From the NCBI GenBank assembly GCA_964035545.1, contig OZ037766.1, forward strand, positions 29,533,140 to 29,597,139: 64,000 nucleotides of DNA, read 5' to 3'. The stretch comes from Bugula neritina. Taxonomy: Eukaryota > Bryozoa > Gymnolaemata > Cheilostomatida > Bugulidae. Made by a program: the position numbers and the translations under genes. Of this stretch, positions 26,821-41,000 are shown piece after piece. The notes below the pieces were generated by a model. It worked only from the letters and a program-made list of their open reading frames with translations, was not told the origin of the DNA and ran no database searches. Each line of letters opens with the position of its first letter. The first letter of the stretch is position 1.

Positions 26821-29800
26821 TCACTTTTCTAACCAGGAAGGAGGTTCCGCATTGGGTTTCCGCAGTTGAATGCTAAACTGAGTTAGAATGGTTTCCAGTT
26901 GCTGCTGATTTCCAGAGAAGAAGGCGGCTGTTGCATTGTGGAAGAGTAGTAGCTGTCTGTGTACAACTTTGTTCTGCAGAAGAAAGAGAAATAGTATTGA
27001 GAGTAAGGGGAGATCACTACAAATCAAACATCACAGTAACATCACATGCTGAAAAAACTGCATATTAATAAAAGACAAGACACGTGTATCGATATACTCG
27101 CAATTCAACAGCAAACCATTACAAGGACGGGCATCTTTCCTACCTCTTCATATGCAAGAATAGCAGAAGGACACATGGAAGAAATGTCATAGCTAACGCA
27201 CACACCTACCGCTAAACTTAAAACCAAATAATATTATGGTCATCGATCATACAAGTAAATGCAGCAAGAGAAATGGCATACCCTGTTTTCTTCCAAGAAC
27301 TGTAGTTTTATCACAACGTCGGCCTTCCACTGTTCGTAACTCTTCTTCTTAGCTTCAAACTTACTCTTAATCTCCATACTTTTGGAAGAATTGGATGTCC
27401 CAGACTGGATAACTTGTTCATGCTCTGTTCTGTATGTATCGTACTGCAGCCTAGCAACAAGTGTAAACAGTAATGTAACCTAGCAACAAGTGTAAACAGT
27501 AATGTAACCTAGCAAAAAGTGTAAACAACAATGTAACCTAGCAACAAGTGTAAGCAACAATGTAACCTAGCAAAAAGTGTAAGCAACAATGTAACCTAGT
27601 AACCAGAATGCAAAGGCAAGGCCCTAGTAACAGTTATGTGAAGCAGTATTGCTTAACAACAGAAAGATACAAATATAACAGTCAAGCAGTTAAAACAATT
27701 CAGATTTGTGGCTTAGCAATAACGGTAAACAATGGCTGAAACCTAGCAATAAAATGCAGACTAGTATAACAATGAAAATCCTATTTTACAATTAACTAGG
27801 CTTCTCCAAAACCATGTTTTTCAAGATGCAGTTTAAAAGAAACAAATTCTTGCAACTGGTAAAAGACTTAATATAATTATGTAGTTTTCAAGCACATTGG
27901 TTGACTAGAAAATTAAAAAATTATTAAAAATATGTTATCCCGCATATTGCTTTGGTTAAAACGTGGACTCAAAAAACGACAGCCTCGAACAATAATAGAG
28001 GGTGAAGACCTCACCTAGCATACTCGTACTTCTTAGCTGTATCCAGGCAGTCCTGCATTGTCTTGTCACATAATGTCTTCAAGCTGGACGCAAAGAAACT
28101 TATAGCACCTGCAGGTAACAGTCAAAAATATAGCAAGTAGTGCAGCATAACCACACCAGACTATAAATCCAACAAGAACAGTAATGGCACGAAAACTACA
28201 TATATTTAAAACTGTAAAATTGACCAAGTCTTTCGTCCTGTGAAAAATACATGATACAAAATTCAGCCTTTTGCATCCATTGTTCTGTGAATGTAATAAA
28301 AACTGTGTGAAAAATATTTCATAGTTTTGTCCAAACGCAATAATTTCTTATCAATATAAAGAATTTAAAACACAAGAACCTTGTAATATCTTGTGCACAT
28401 TGTGAAATTATACACCAACACCTGTCAACTAAGCAGCAAGGCAAGCAGCTGCAAACAGAAGTAATGCGTATACTGGGCTGAGTCAGAGCATGCTCCTTAC
28501 CTAACAGTTGCTCAGCATTTTTTACCAGAACCTTCTGAGTCTCTGCATTCATAGTGTAATCACTAGAGAGTTTCGGGTCCCTCAGGGCTAATTCTCCGAA
28601 TATATGAGTCATTCTTTTCTGTTCAGATATTAGAAGAGAATATATAGAGTTATACAGGTTACAATAAAATACTGCCACCACCAATACTGTTAATATTATT
28701 ACTTCTATTAGTACTGCAACTAGCACTGCTACTACTAGTACTACCACTAATACTACTACTGCTACTATTACTACTACTACTACTACTACTACTGCCACTA
28801 CTGCTACTGATACTAGTTCTACAATGGCATACCTGAGTATCTACAAGGCTTTGGAAATAACTTTGCATATTGCCAACTTCATCCAGGAGTTTTCGATATG
28901 TAGTTTGTAAGACTCTGAGCTCAGATAATGCCACTATAAAATGTAGAGAATAGTGACAGCTGCTAAGAGTAGAGTCCTGTTACATACTAACTAGTAACAC
29001 CTGAAATTTTAGTATAACCAACACATAAAATATAGGACACCATACTACAGCATAGGACAGTTGGAACATCAGCTGAAAATGAAACAATGCTAAATATCAA
29101 CACAAAAATGTAAATAGTAAGTACAAGTAAAATATATTCTAACTAACAATTAAATACTATAAACAACAAGTAAATACTATAACTAACAAGTATATACTAT
29201 AACTAACAAGTAAATACCATAACTACTAAGTAATTACTATAAAGTGTTAAAGTAAATAATCTGTTTAAATTAGTCAACCTAGTAGCGTGTAGTGAAGTGA
29301 GGTCAGCCTAAAAATAACCGTACATTTTCTAAAATTTATCAAAATTTGGAGTTATTTTCACAATAGATTGTTTGAGCACAGTGGGAAGACAACTTAAACA
29401 TATAAAACACATTATGCAGGTCTTGGAGTGCAAAGTTGGTCACAGAGGAAAGAAAAAGCGTAAATTAAATCAAGATATGGAGAATTTGACGTGGAAGTAA
29501 TTTATCAACAGTTCAGCATAAAGAGCAATACTGTGAGAAGAGAATGCCTGGCCCGATGTGTCTTAACCAATAACAATCTCAAAAATATATAGCCGTGAAT
29601 TTTTTTTTAAAACAAGTAAACACTCCAAAACTTACATGTAATACCCACTTGAAAAATAAAATAAAACACAGTGTAATTTGTAAACCAGAATTCAGAAACA
29701 AATTGAAGAGGAGATAACTGAAAAATAGCATAACATACTATAGCTAGTGAAACTAATTAATGTTTTACTACCAAGTTCAGAAATCAAAAGATGAAAATAA

Positions 29801-32800
29801 TTGGATTAGACATCAACAATCTACATTTCAAAGGTTGAATTGTGTATATCATTATTTGGCGACAAACATACATTAGATAAATATCCTCACATGTACAGGA
29901 AGATTCCAGAAGGATAAGCCATATACTTACCATCAACTTTTGGGTCGAATGTTTTTGTTCCCTTGCCCACCATTTCATTAAAAAGTTGCTTAGTTGTACG
30001 GAAAGTATCTAGAGAGAACTCCTTCACCTGAGCTTTCACCTGGTCAAACTTTGACCCACTAGATACAGGCGAAGTCTAAAACAGTCAACATAATACAATG
30101 TACATTATCATACACTGAATTATATATAATATGAAAAGCACTATGATATGATATAAGGCTTATATACAATAATGTCATATATAATATATGGTTTATGTAA
30201 CACGATATAAACAAAATAAAACATATACAATATGACACATGCATATACAAATTTACATATCTTTGTATATTGTATTACTGGTTTATAAAATAGAGCAAAC
30301 TAAAACTGCTATAATAAACAGTTTCATTGAGTAATTAAATAGTAGAAATACAAGTGTGAGAAGGTGGCTAAAGTTGCCTTTATATCTTCACGATTTTCCG
30401 TCAGAATTTCAATTTGGCCGGGTTGAAATTTCGCCGAGTTGCATTGCATTGTAAAAGCCACTCGTAAAAATTTTTGTACTGTGATAACTTAATCGGCCAA
30501 TTTTTGGATAGGAGTAATAATTCCTTGTAAACATCGTTATTTAGTTATTACTTTGGCGATTAGACAACGTACTTATACAGTTATAATTATATAGCCTACG
30601 CCTTCTCAATTATCGCTTTTATGCTGTCCGCTTCACTAATTCACGACGTTTACAAAGGGCATCACATAGCTATTATGCGCATTGAACTATAGTTTCAGTT
30701 CAGTGATTATGCGAGTCAAATTTCAATTTCAGAAAGTGAGCAACCGCATCAATATGATTTCAACGAGTTTCAGTTTGACTATAAAGGGGTACCCGGACAA
30801 GCATTATTAACTTAAACTCGGTACTTTTTTCAGCAGAGGTATAAACGCAACTTTATACATAATATCTCTACTGCATAATATATCATAGAATAATATTAAT
30901 ACACAGAAGATATGCGTACATGCCATTGAAAGGTGTAGTCCACTACAGCCAATGAAGTTTATTTTTAAAATACACTAAAACAGTCACTGCTTATTATTAT
31001 AGCACATGATTTGAGTTGATTTCACCAGCATAGTCTAAATTTAGTGCTCGGTGACAACAGAAGTAACGCAGAAGTGCCACCTCATCAGTACCAATGGCAC
31101 AGCCTATTATATCCTTTTTGTTTGTCTACCAGTATTCTAATGTTAATCCCACCACTAGACACTCAATGCTTAATCAACTTCAGTTTGAAATTGCAAATTG
31201 TATGCAGTTTGGTATTAGAATGAAGAAATATATGTATCAATTTTTATTAGATATAGAGCTTAATAGAGTGGTGGCGAAAATTCGACTTGCCTGCCTACTA
31301 TCTAAGTGATATCATACAAATGTAACATGAACTAATACAATAGGCAACTAAAACATGACATCGATGTATTGGCCAATAGATACAGCAGATCATGACTAGG
31401 GGAGAGAAAGTGATAAGAGGTGATATCTCTATCACAACTATTATATGGGATAAACACAAACAGCTGGTCACATAGAAACACTCATGTGGCATAGTATCTT
31501 AACATCTGCTAACAGAGTAGAGAAAAGAAATATATTACCTCTGCCTCAAAATTATATCAGTCAGAAAACTCTCAATTATGCCAATATAAAAGCAAGAAAA
31601 AAGAAATTTAGCAATTATTGAGTGAACAATTACTTCCTAATGTGTCACCATGGAAACCATATATACAGTATGATAAACAAAAGTGTTGTAGTTAATAGTT
31701 CAGTCAGTATTAGTTAGTAGTTTGGATTAACTTCATTCTTTTCCCAAAGTATGTGACTTTTTAATCTATTTTGCAAAAAGAAAAGCTTAGTTAAATGTTT
31801 CATGTTTAACCTCGAACCTAAACAGTCACAGAACCTAATGGAATAAGTATATAGCTACTAGCAAACATCTCAGTGTGAGTAAATGTCTAGCAGTATCTCA
31901 CAATAATGCAACTACTAAAAAGTGTCAGCGTCTTTAGTCTTTAGTAAACCAATGAATGAGTTCCTTCATAAACTTAATTACTACCAGCAGAACGTGTCTT
32001 GAGTTAGGGTAGTATATATTCAGGGGAGATAACCCAGCAGATCAAAGTTCAGTTGAGTACAATGATTGTCGTAACTTAAGAGTTTAAAACAGTATGGGGG
32101 TAAGAAGTACAACATACCACAGTAGGGGGGTAAGAAGCACAACATACCACAGTAGGGGGTAAGAAGTACAACATACCACAGTGGGGGGTTTTGAAGTAGA
32201 GGGCGCAGTGGCTGACATATCCACTCCTTCGTAAGATTTGCCTCCACTTGGCACATCTACAAGTATATTCGTACAATATAGTATTCATAATATAGCATGC
32301 ACAATACAGTATACATAATACAGTATACACAACAGTATACACAATACAGTATACATAATACAGTATACACAACAGTATACATAATACAGTATACATAATA
32401 CAGTATACACAACAGTATACATAATACAGTATACACAACAGTATACATAATACAGTATACATAATACAGTATACACAACAGTATACATAATACAGTATAC
32501 ACAACAGTATACATAATACAGTATACATAATACAGTATACACAATACAGTATACATAATACAGTATACACAACAGTATACATAATACAGTATACACAACA
32601 GTATACATAATACAGTATACACAACAGTATACATAATACAGTATACATAATATAGAATACACAATACAGTATACATAATACAGTGTACATAATATAGAAT
32701 ACACAATACAGTATACATAATACAGTGTACATAATACAGTATATACAATACAGTATACATAATATAGTATACACAATACAGTATACACAATACAGTGTAC

Positions 32801-33538
32801 ATAATACAGTATACACAATACAGTATACACAATACAGTGTACATAATACAGTATTCACAATACAGTATACACAATACAGTGTACATAATACAGTATACAC
32901 AATATAGTATACATAATACAATATACACAATACAGCATGTGACACATTCCAGCATATATAATACAGTAAACATACATATAATACAAATATAATAATTATA
33001 TACTAGAGAGTACGGATATACACATAATAGTCCACAAATATACATATTGCAATCTAAAAATTACATAATCTAGTCTACAGAAACAGTCATTATAATCCAA
33101 GAATATTGATATGGTCTAGAAAAGTAATGACAACAGTTTACCAGGCATTGGTGCAGTTATTTACAGAAGTTGAAGTTATTTCATTTCAGAACTACTGTTT
33201 AGACAGATAGCCCACACAGATAAAACTAGTGTGTTCCAAAGCACTGAGTACTACAGTAGGACTAAGTAGTGAAATAAGACCGAGTACTATATTACGACAA
33301 AGTGTACTATACCGGGAGACTTGAAAGGACTCTCTCCATCGTCTAAACTTAGAGACGAGAATGGGGGCTGAGAGGTATCATTTAAATCCACAGAGGAAGT
33401 TGGGTATGGAGAAGTGGATACTTCAGGGTTGCCAGTGTCTGTTTCTCCATCGCCAGGACTATTATCTAACATCTGTCGTAAGTGTTTACGAAATGCTTCA
33501 TCTTCTGACTGCTCTCCGTTCTGTTGATTGGTGGCCAT
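26821..33538 (-). CDS. ARFIP: Arfaptin, complete BAR-domain protein, 361 aa, eight exons
   Basis: Exons on the minus strand: 33538..33313, 32256..32177, 30075..29931, 28933..28833, 28618..28501, 28108..28015, 27450..27282 and 26973..26821 (stop TGA). All junctions are GT-AG and phase-consistent. Length fits human ARFIP1/ARFIP2 (about 373/341). The N-terminal 110 residues are polar, Ser/Pro/Asp-rich and low in conservation. The arfaptin (BAR) homology domain follows: [12 protein letters not shown], the conserved [57 protein letters not shown] and a C-terminal PSWLEK. Arfaptins dimerise through this domain, bind Arl1, Arf or Rac GTPases and PI4P, and sense curved trans-Golgi membranes during secretory granule formation. 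Start chosen at ATG 33538 (GTC ATG G, good context); an in-frame ATG eight codons upstream (33562) is possible. Several introns contain tandem repeats, two of which run right up to splice sites. Confidence 0.95.
27451..27600. repeat. 29-bp minisatellite abutting an arfaptin 3' splice site
   Basis: Five tandem copies of a 29-base unit (CTAGCAACAAGTGTAAACAG plus TAATGTAAC) start at 27451, 27480, 27509, 27538 and 27567, with a partial sixth. Read on the gene's strand, each copy ends in TTGCTAG-like sequence, i.e. the 3' splice-site signal used for the exon that begins at 27450 is repeated through the array. Confidence 0.9.
28671..28815. repeat. Degenerate (TAC/ACT)n trinucleotide repeat in an arfaptin intron
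   Basis: About 145 bases of imperfect ACT triplets with a pure run near 28769-28793, within the 28619-28832 intron. The Val-rich or Ser-rich open frames across it are repeat artefacts. Confidence 0.9.
29142..29245. repeat. 20-bp tandem repeat in an arfaptin intron
   Basis: About five diverged copies of AACTAACAAGTAAATACTAT in tandem. Non-coding. Confidence 0.8.
30076..32176 (-). other. Large arfaptin intron
   Basis: Two kb of intron. At 30376-30795 there is a segment of somewhat higher GC whose ends carry CCTTTATA (left) and TATAAAGG (right) in inverted order; this may be an old non-autonomous transposon, but it is weak. No exon is seen. Confidence 0.5.
32091..32179. repeat. 30-bp tandem repeat copying an arfaptin 5' splice site
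   Basis: Three copies (32091-32120, 32121-32150, 32151-32179) of a unit containing GGGTAAGAAG and ending ACAACATACCAC. On the gene's strand this reads GTG|GTATGTTGT, the donor of the exon 32256..32177. The real exon end itself forms a partial fourth copy (AGTGGGGGG). Confidence 0.9.
32275..32940. repeat. Minisatellite of alternating 12-14 bp units in arfaptin intron 1
   Basis: About 665 bases built from CAGTATACATAATA and CAGTATACACAA(TA) units in irregular order, with a few variants (CAGTGTACATAATA). All three minus frames stay open and translate to Tyr/Cys/Ile/Val repeats; these are not genes. Confidence 0.97.
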
Positions 33539-35076
33539 GACTGAAACAGAGCTCACTTTCACTCACTTGACTTTAAAGCATACATCACTGGTTTCAACTT
33601 CCGAGTTATGCAGGTAAAATAATAAGTTTATGTATTTTTTAAAACTAGTATTCTATTTTCAATAACTGCAAAATCTTTAAACACCATCATGACGATTTTA
33701 CTTTCATTAGGCTTAGCACCAACAATATTATCAATATTACTACTAACAGAATTAACCTTGAAGTCGGACAAGTAGAATTGTTGAGCTTACACTTAGTTTG
33801 ACAAAACGCTAAAAGTTAAACTTAAACTTGATAGTTAATTCAGTAAAAGTAAGAGTAAGACTAAGTCTAGGCAGGAAATCAAACTGAAACTGAACATAAA
33901 GTTCGAAATGAATTTATACTAAACTGCTAGGTGAAAAATAAATATAAAAACTAAAACTTTGGAAATATTGCTTGTGGTGTCAAAACTTGCAATTAATGCC
34001 TGATAATACAAATTATAAGCTATAAAATTAAATGACAAACTTCTTTAATTCATTAAAACTGATCCGGAAACTAACGTTGTTATATGCCTGTTACTCCGTT
34101 ATTTCACATCTACCAACCATAGACATTTTATATTTTTCAAATCTAAAATTTTTAGATGCAAAAAAAAATTAATAGCGTTTGATTGTAAAATGTTTGTTTG
34201 AAAAATCTTTTTTTTTAATTTTCGTTCTTGTACAATGTACAACAGTTCTGAAACGGCGAAAACTTTATCTTTACTCAAATTATAGAATCATCTTCTTTAA
34301 GTTAGCAAAATTTATCGCACACGTGTCTTTTAGCAATAAAACTGCCTGCAAGCGTCAACTGAGTGGGGCTAGTCATTTCCTTCCCTGCCTAGCAACATAT
34401 GACGCCTACTTTTCACTTCAACCCTGTAAAGTATAATTCTGTTTGGGTAGAAAATAACTATTTGTACCTAGAAATAGTGGTTTAAAACGTATTAAAAATT
34501 TAAAATCAAAATATTTTCTTGTTTTAAATTCTTTTCTTAAAAGTTTGCTGCAGTTTTAGAATGAAATCGAGCCAGTATCGCCGTTCTCATCGACTTTGAT
34601 ACTTAGTCTCACAGTTTCAGTCACACAACCCTAATTTGATTACAATTTTGCAGACAATTTATACGTTGAATAACGATTAACTGCGTTTATTATGTCATTT
34701 AAACAACACTGGTTTACCTACTTTGCTAAATTATCTGAGCATTCAAACTAAGCACACTCACGAAAGTGTTGCTAAGGTGATGGTATTTTGGAAGAACACA
34801 AATCCGAAAATACGCGTGTTGGGCCACATCTAAGTGCTAAAAACGTCATGTAAGTGCAATTTACTTTTGTTTGTTGGTTTAATTCTACACATTGCAAATA
34901 AATTTTAAACTGCGCAATTTGTAATGTCTGCTTTGGTGAGCAGGCTAGTTGGTTGATGTAAAATAGCCACATATGTTTTGTTTTCATTACCTACTATTGT
35001 TACACAATTGTGTATTGGACAGGTGAAACCATTGAAGCCTTGCAAACAATTTTCAATAAACTATTTATAGGTGCTG
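33539..35076. other. Divergent intergenic region between arfaptin and the RBR-like gene
   Basis: Likely holds both promoters. A probable 5' leader exon of the plus-strand gene ends at 34849 (CGTCAT|GTAAGT), matching the acceptor TTATAG at 35070. No TATA box is obvious. Confidence 0.45.
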
Positions 35077-38000
35077 ATGGTGTTAAAAAGAGAAAAGCGT
35101 GGTGTCAGTAGTGGCAACACTATACGGCGACTTGCAGGTGCTTTTTCTAGTAAGGAGTATCAGAGATACGGCTGTCTAATTGTGACACAGGAAGTAGTTG
35201 AAGATGAGTCATCTATAGCTAACACAATTTTAGAGCGACTAGATGAGGCACTTCCTACTAGTGGACATTTAACATGTCAATTCTCTCTAAACAAATGCAG
35301 ACGTTGGTTGCTACCCGACATTATATCTAGCTGGATATCTTGTGGGGTTGAATTCACAGACCTTCATGTAGGTATTAGCGCCTACTGCAAAGTTATAGAT
35401 TTTTGTTCAAAAGTATCAGTGGCATGCGAAGGTATTTAGTAAAAATAATTTTAGATATATATATTATTATACTTCTATTAATTTAAAATTTAAATTAGCA
35501 TAAATTAAAAAAATATTTTTCAATATGGTTAGTTTTTATAACACAGACAACTCAGGCTGCCTATCTGTTTTAATATAGTTTATGCATATATTTAGTTTTA
35601 ATAAATAGTTTTTGCAAACAAAGCATCAATTTTAATTTTCAATCCACTGGAATATTTCTAGTTTTATTAGAATACAATACACTCTCTATTATATTTTACT
35701 CAGTAAAAATTTAAAAAAAACTTTCTTATCAAGAAATAAAACCAGAAAAACCAGTCATCAAGAAACAGTTTTATTACTATGTAATTCTACAAGGTAACAT
35801 CAATTTTATAGTGACATCATTTATCTATGTAAATAATTATACTAGTATACAATCCCCTTGTTTAATATCATAATAATACAAAGCCTAATAGTACCAAACA
35901 CCTCTAAATCTGTTGTTTACTTTGCTTAATGAAATAAACATGCTCAGGAACACATGCCAATAAAAACAGTCACATAAAAGGATACACACAAACCAATTAT
36001 ATATTGCAATGAAAAGGAACATAGTCAGTCTACTCATGATTAAAATTATTTCTGTTCTCTTGCAGATAACACTTATTGACCACATCCTGACACCATATGC
36101 TACCACTCTGAGTCAAATTGACACTGATACCGAGTTAGTACATGAGGATATCACTAGCCAATTTGCGAGTAATGGGGTGTGTACTCAGTACCAGAGTACA
36201 ACTAATGGTGGACAGCCTATCAGCTCTCATAAGCCTATGAACCTAAAATCTGTGAGGAGAGGGAAGCAGAATGAAGATCACATCAGCAAGGCTGAAAAGA
36301 GGCGCAGAAACCATGAGGCTAGATATAAACCGAATATAAGTCTTAAGGAAGGTGAGTGAATACCTGCCTAGGCTCTAACTATAAGTCTTGTTTTACTAAA
36401 AATATTGCAGCTTTGATTTTGTTGAAAAACCTTAAAAATTTATAAATGTTTGAAAGTTTCTGCTGTTTGACAAGTATGATCTGTTATTGATTGACACGAG
36501 CAAATGCTAGTAATCAGTAAGAGGGATCAATTAAATAAAAGTTTTATTATAATATGCTTTGTATAATATGTGCTGTGCTATACTTTTTAATAAACTGAAC
36601 ATATGTAATAGCATGCTTGTACTTTCTGTAACAGAATTTAGCTTTCACCAATGTCACTAACAGAACTCAAATTAATTGCTGACTTTAAAATTCCTCTCTT
36701 TTAGAGCCTAAACTTTGTTCTGCCTCCTACGAAAGCACAGAGCTGCAGACGTATGAATGCCACGTCTGGTATCCTGATCAGAGCAACAGAAGACACTTCA
36801 GGAAACTCGTTAAAGCAACTCCAAGTAAGGCAGTCTGTATTGTGAGGTGACATGGGGATAGCGAACATGCATTGATTTACATAAATAAATTTCCAGTGTT
36901 ATAATAAGTAATTATGCAACTGTAAGCAGTTAAACTAAAAGATATCACCAACACTATATCTTTTGAGGAACTCCATTGTGTTGAATGAGGTAAATGTTTT
37001 CTTGATGATGGTTTTGTTATCTAAACCAATTTGCACAAAGCAGTATTGAAACTATATAGTTTATATAGCTTATTAATAATACTTATTAAGGGTTCATAGC
37101 CGTTGTCCTTGAGAGAACCCCTGATGGAAAGGTTTTTTAACGGGGCTGAGAAATTTTTTTCCTATAAAAGAGAAATTATACTGAATGATTTCGTAACATC
37201 TCTAATGGGCTTTACTGGGCTTTGGCCTCCTGTTTACTAAGCCAATTATTTAACTTTAACTTATAGTTTGATTGTTTTGAAGGTAAAAGACAAAAGGTAA
37301 GCAGGTGTCATCACAAGCATTCCTATTCCTGTTTGGCAACCAACTTCCAGAGCTACGGTGTTGACACGGCAGCCATGTTTGATGAAGATTTCAAGACAGA
37401 GGCCAAGAAAACAAGAACTCTTCCTTCAATTAGGCAGTTTTCACGATGTTCACCACCTGTCTCAACGAAGCCATTCATTGCTAGTCATACTGAGATTTTT
37501 CTAGAAGCTGACGTTTTTGAAGGAAGTTCTTTGGCAGCAGATAAGCTGAGTCAGTCCTTCTGTACACCCAAAGTGTTTGCTATCGATCTGGGGGAAGATT
37601 TGGGTTTACACATGGACGAGTTTTACCTGGTTCTGGTTTTACGAGCTGAGGATACAAACATGAATAAGTACAGGTTGGACAAGATGGTTTGATACATATT
37701 TATACAAATCACCTGAACTTAATTATTACACTATGAGAATGCTATATATAGCTATTACTTTGCTGTCTGCATGCAACTAGCCTTGGTAAACTCATACTGT
37801 TATAGCTTTTGTTGCTTGGCAGTTTTAATAATTTTGAATTCAGTTTCAATTCAATGAGAGAAAAGTAATTATTTTATTTAAAGATTGAAAAATTTGTGAG
37901 TATAAAAATTATGAAAATTTTTATATGTATTAGAAAAATAATGTGTATACATTTTGTTTAAAAATAGCAATTCAAATAAATAACACAATTATTCAATGTG

Positions 38001-41000
38001 GTATGTATTTATATTGTATTTTATGAATATTTTTACATGTGTTCCGAAAAATTAATTATATATCGATACACATATTTATATATAAACATAAACGTTTTAT
38101 TTTTGCTTTATAGAGTTTTCTGCACTGGATCCCATATGTCTGATGAAGATTCTACTCACATTCCAACATTGGTTTGCAATGCTAAGTATGATTTAAAGAC
38201 TTTGAAAGACAGTGCAATAAGACATGGACATGATATGATGTTAGAAAAGTGAGTGACTAATTAATAACGTTCTTGCAATTTGTATATATTAGTATATTGA
38301 ATCTAGCATCAAACTTAAATTTAAGCAATGTAATATTATATGTGCTAAAAAGCCACTGTGCTCTATAAGCGCATATTAGATGTTAGGTTCTAGCAATGCC
38401 CTCGGTGATTTACTTTTAATTAATATACTGTTATGAATATTATATTCTGCTTAATGTACAATATAATAATATTATATATAGCAATACAGTGTATAAGACA
38501 ATAAATAATATTTCAATTTGTCTATAACTCATATTCAATAACTGGCAACGTTCCACTTCAATAAGTGAAATAAGATTTTACTAAGACTTTCTCAAATTCA
38601 ACTTTTGTTTAATTTAAATTTAATTTATTCAATAACTGATCTTGTTTTAAGTATAAGAAAATTAATGCTGACAGTTTTTTACAGTTATCAATTTTGCTTT
38701 GGGTAATAATTCCCACAGCCTCAATGTCAAACTCTCTTTGTGATAACAATTAGGGCACATTATGTTTTCCAAAGCTTTTAAAAAAATAGCAGTGAATTTT
38801 TCTTATATGGTTTCAGTTTACTAAATAAATATGTAATCTTATGAGCAAGGAATTTGTATAGCTGTAAGATAGCATTCAACTAAAAATGTAATAATTAATT
38901 GCATTATATTTGTGCTATAGTGAAAAATATCTTCTCTTTTTAGTCAATACAGACCTGTTACTTTAGCGGACATGATAACTGATAAGGAGTTTCTAGAATA
39001 CATAAACTCAGAATTCAGCGTTGTGGATGCTAATAACAATTCAGTAAGGCACTGTTCTTTATATAGCTACAGAAAAAACAACAGAAGTTATCTTTTCATT
39101 AGTTATTGTTGTAAAGTAACAAGTCTATTTGTAATCCATTTGTTTAATCATATGCATCCATTAAAGTTATAAATGATTAATTTTGGTAACTGGGATTTTG
39201 TTTACATTGTTTTAGGCATATGCAATCTTTTATACACAACATCATCATAATAATTATCATTACATTTCCGTAATTTCAGGAGTTAGGTTCAAGGTCACAT
39301 CTAGTCACTCCCACTCACTTCCAGCGAGCTCTAAGCTGCAATTTGCAATGTGGAATGTGTTTTGAAGAGCTCAATGACTTAGTCCTCCACTCCGCCATTT
39401 TACCCTGTCAGCACTACTTTTGTAATGATTGTTGGTCAGCATATCTGACAACTAACGTACAAAAGGGCAAAGTTCACATAAACTGTCCTGAGTACGGGTG
39501 TACTAGGGAAGTTGATTCTCTGTTCATTTTGTCTCTAACTGACTTCTCCACGTACACTCTTTACCAACACTACCTCTCAGGGTATTCAACCTCTAGTCAA
39601 AAGTTTCCTGAACATCATCAATGCCCAAACAATGTGTAGGTTTTATTAGAAATATGAGTTTTTATATAAAGTAAATATAATCTGAATTTCATTTTTTATT
39701 ATTTTCCACAATAATTAAGTCAAACGTTTTATGTAATAGAACGCAAATAGAAAATACGCTGATAAGTAAAAACCAATGCGTAAAAGCTGTAACTTTCTTA
39801 CGATTAATGTAAATTAACTTTAAAGAGCAGTGGTGTAGCTTGTAACAAGTGCTGTATTATCATTGTACCAATAAAGTACTACCAACTTGTTTGAAGCATT
39901 CTATTATTTATTTAGACATGATTCAATATTTTTATTTGTTGCAGCTGCCGCCTCTCGCACTACATAAAGGATGACGTAGTTGCTGTCAAGTATTATTCTG
40001 GTACTGAATGCTGTTTCTGCTGCCGAAATGAACCTCATTGGCCGCTGACGTGCACACAGCTACTCAGTTATTATAAAAAACTTCATCAGAATGGTAATGT
40101 TTACTCAGAGATATAATAATATATTCAGTATAATTATTGTTGTCATGATGCATGCATTTGTATTCTCACTTATATACTATATAATATTATTATGCATACA
40201 AGAGTGAGATTATGGTGAGTTAATGTCTGTTTTAACTTCAACTATCTCAAACAATTGTGTACTCAGTTACTAATTTTTTGCTGGTATTTGAGCTACATAC
40301 TAATAAATAGATAGTGTAACGGCCAGCATGGCCTTTTCGTAACTCATCCTGTTAGTACAAATAAATAAAAACCCAAGTATTAAAAATGCATTCACAAACT
40401 AGTTATACTTAGCTTGTCAAACCTATTGTCATTGACCTTGGGCTATATTTGTTTTCCATAGAATTAGCAGCTGTTTTGAGCTGTTATGTTAGCCAACATG
40501 TCTTGTAAACTAGCTAGCTATATAAAGCTTTGTAGGCTACACATGTGTTTGTTCTAGACTTGGTTTAGCTATGGTAGGTCAAGTGCTATAGAGCTATGAC
40601 CAGTGCAGCCGGTTCATAGAACTAGTAGAGCCACTCAGTTTTCAACGTTGCCTTATGGCTCCAATAAAGTACTATCAACACCATAACACACAAACGGCAA
40701 CTGCAGATAGTTTTATATTTTATGTAAACTTATTTTAATCTTTTTAAAAATTGAATATAATACTGTAGCCCATAGGTGAGGAATTAGTTTCATGGCTCTT
40801 TTTGTTAAAAATAATTATCAAGCCAATTAAGAAAATATATTGCTTTTCGGTTTTTGTATATTTCTCAGAATACCCATGCAGCTGTCTTATTATTCTTTAT
40901 ATAAAGTTCATATGTCAGTCAGTGATTGTGATAAAAGACAAAATAGAGCAATATCTGTTTTTTGCTTTTACGATAATATATATATTTTATTTTTAATATA

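Noticed and set aside
28319-28934. Val-rich and Ser-rich proteins across 28.3-28.9 kb
   Set aside because: They combine real arfaptin exons (28618..28501, 28933..28833) with the translated trinucleotide repeat between them.
30376-30795. Possible MITE with CCTTTATA ends
   Set aside because: The inverted match is only about eight bases and no target-site duplication is visible; kept only as a remark in the intron entry.
32076-33045. Open frames of 181-289 residues in all three minus frames
   Set aside because: All are produced by the 12-14 bp minisatellite in arfaptin intron 1; only the short exon 32256..32177 inside one of them is real.
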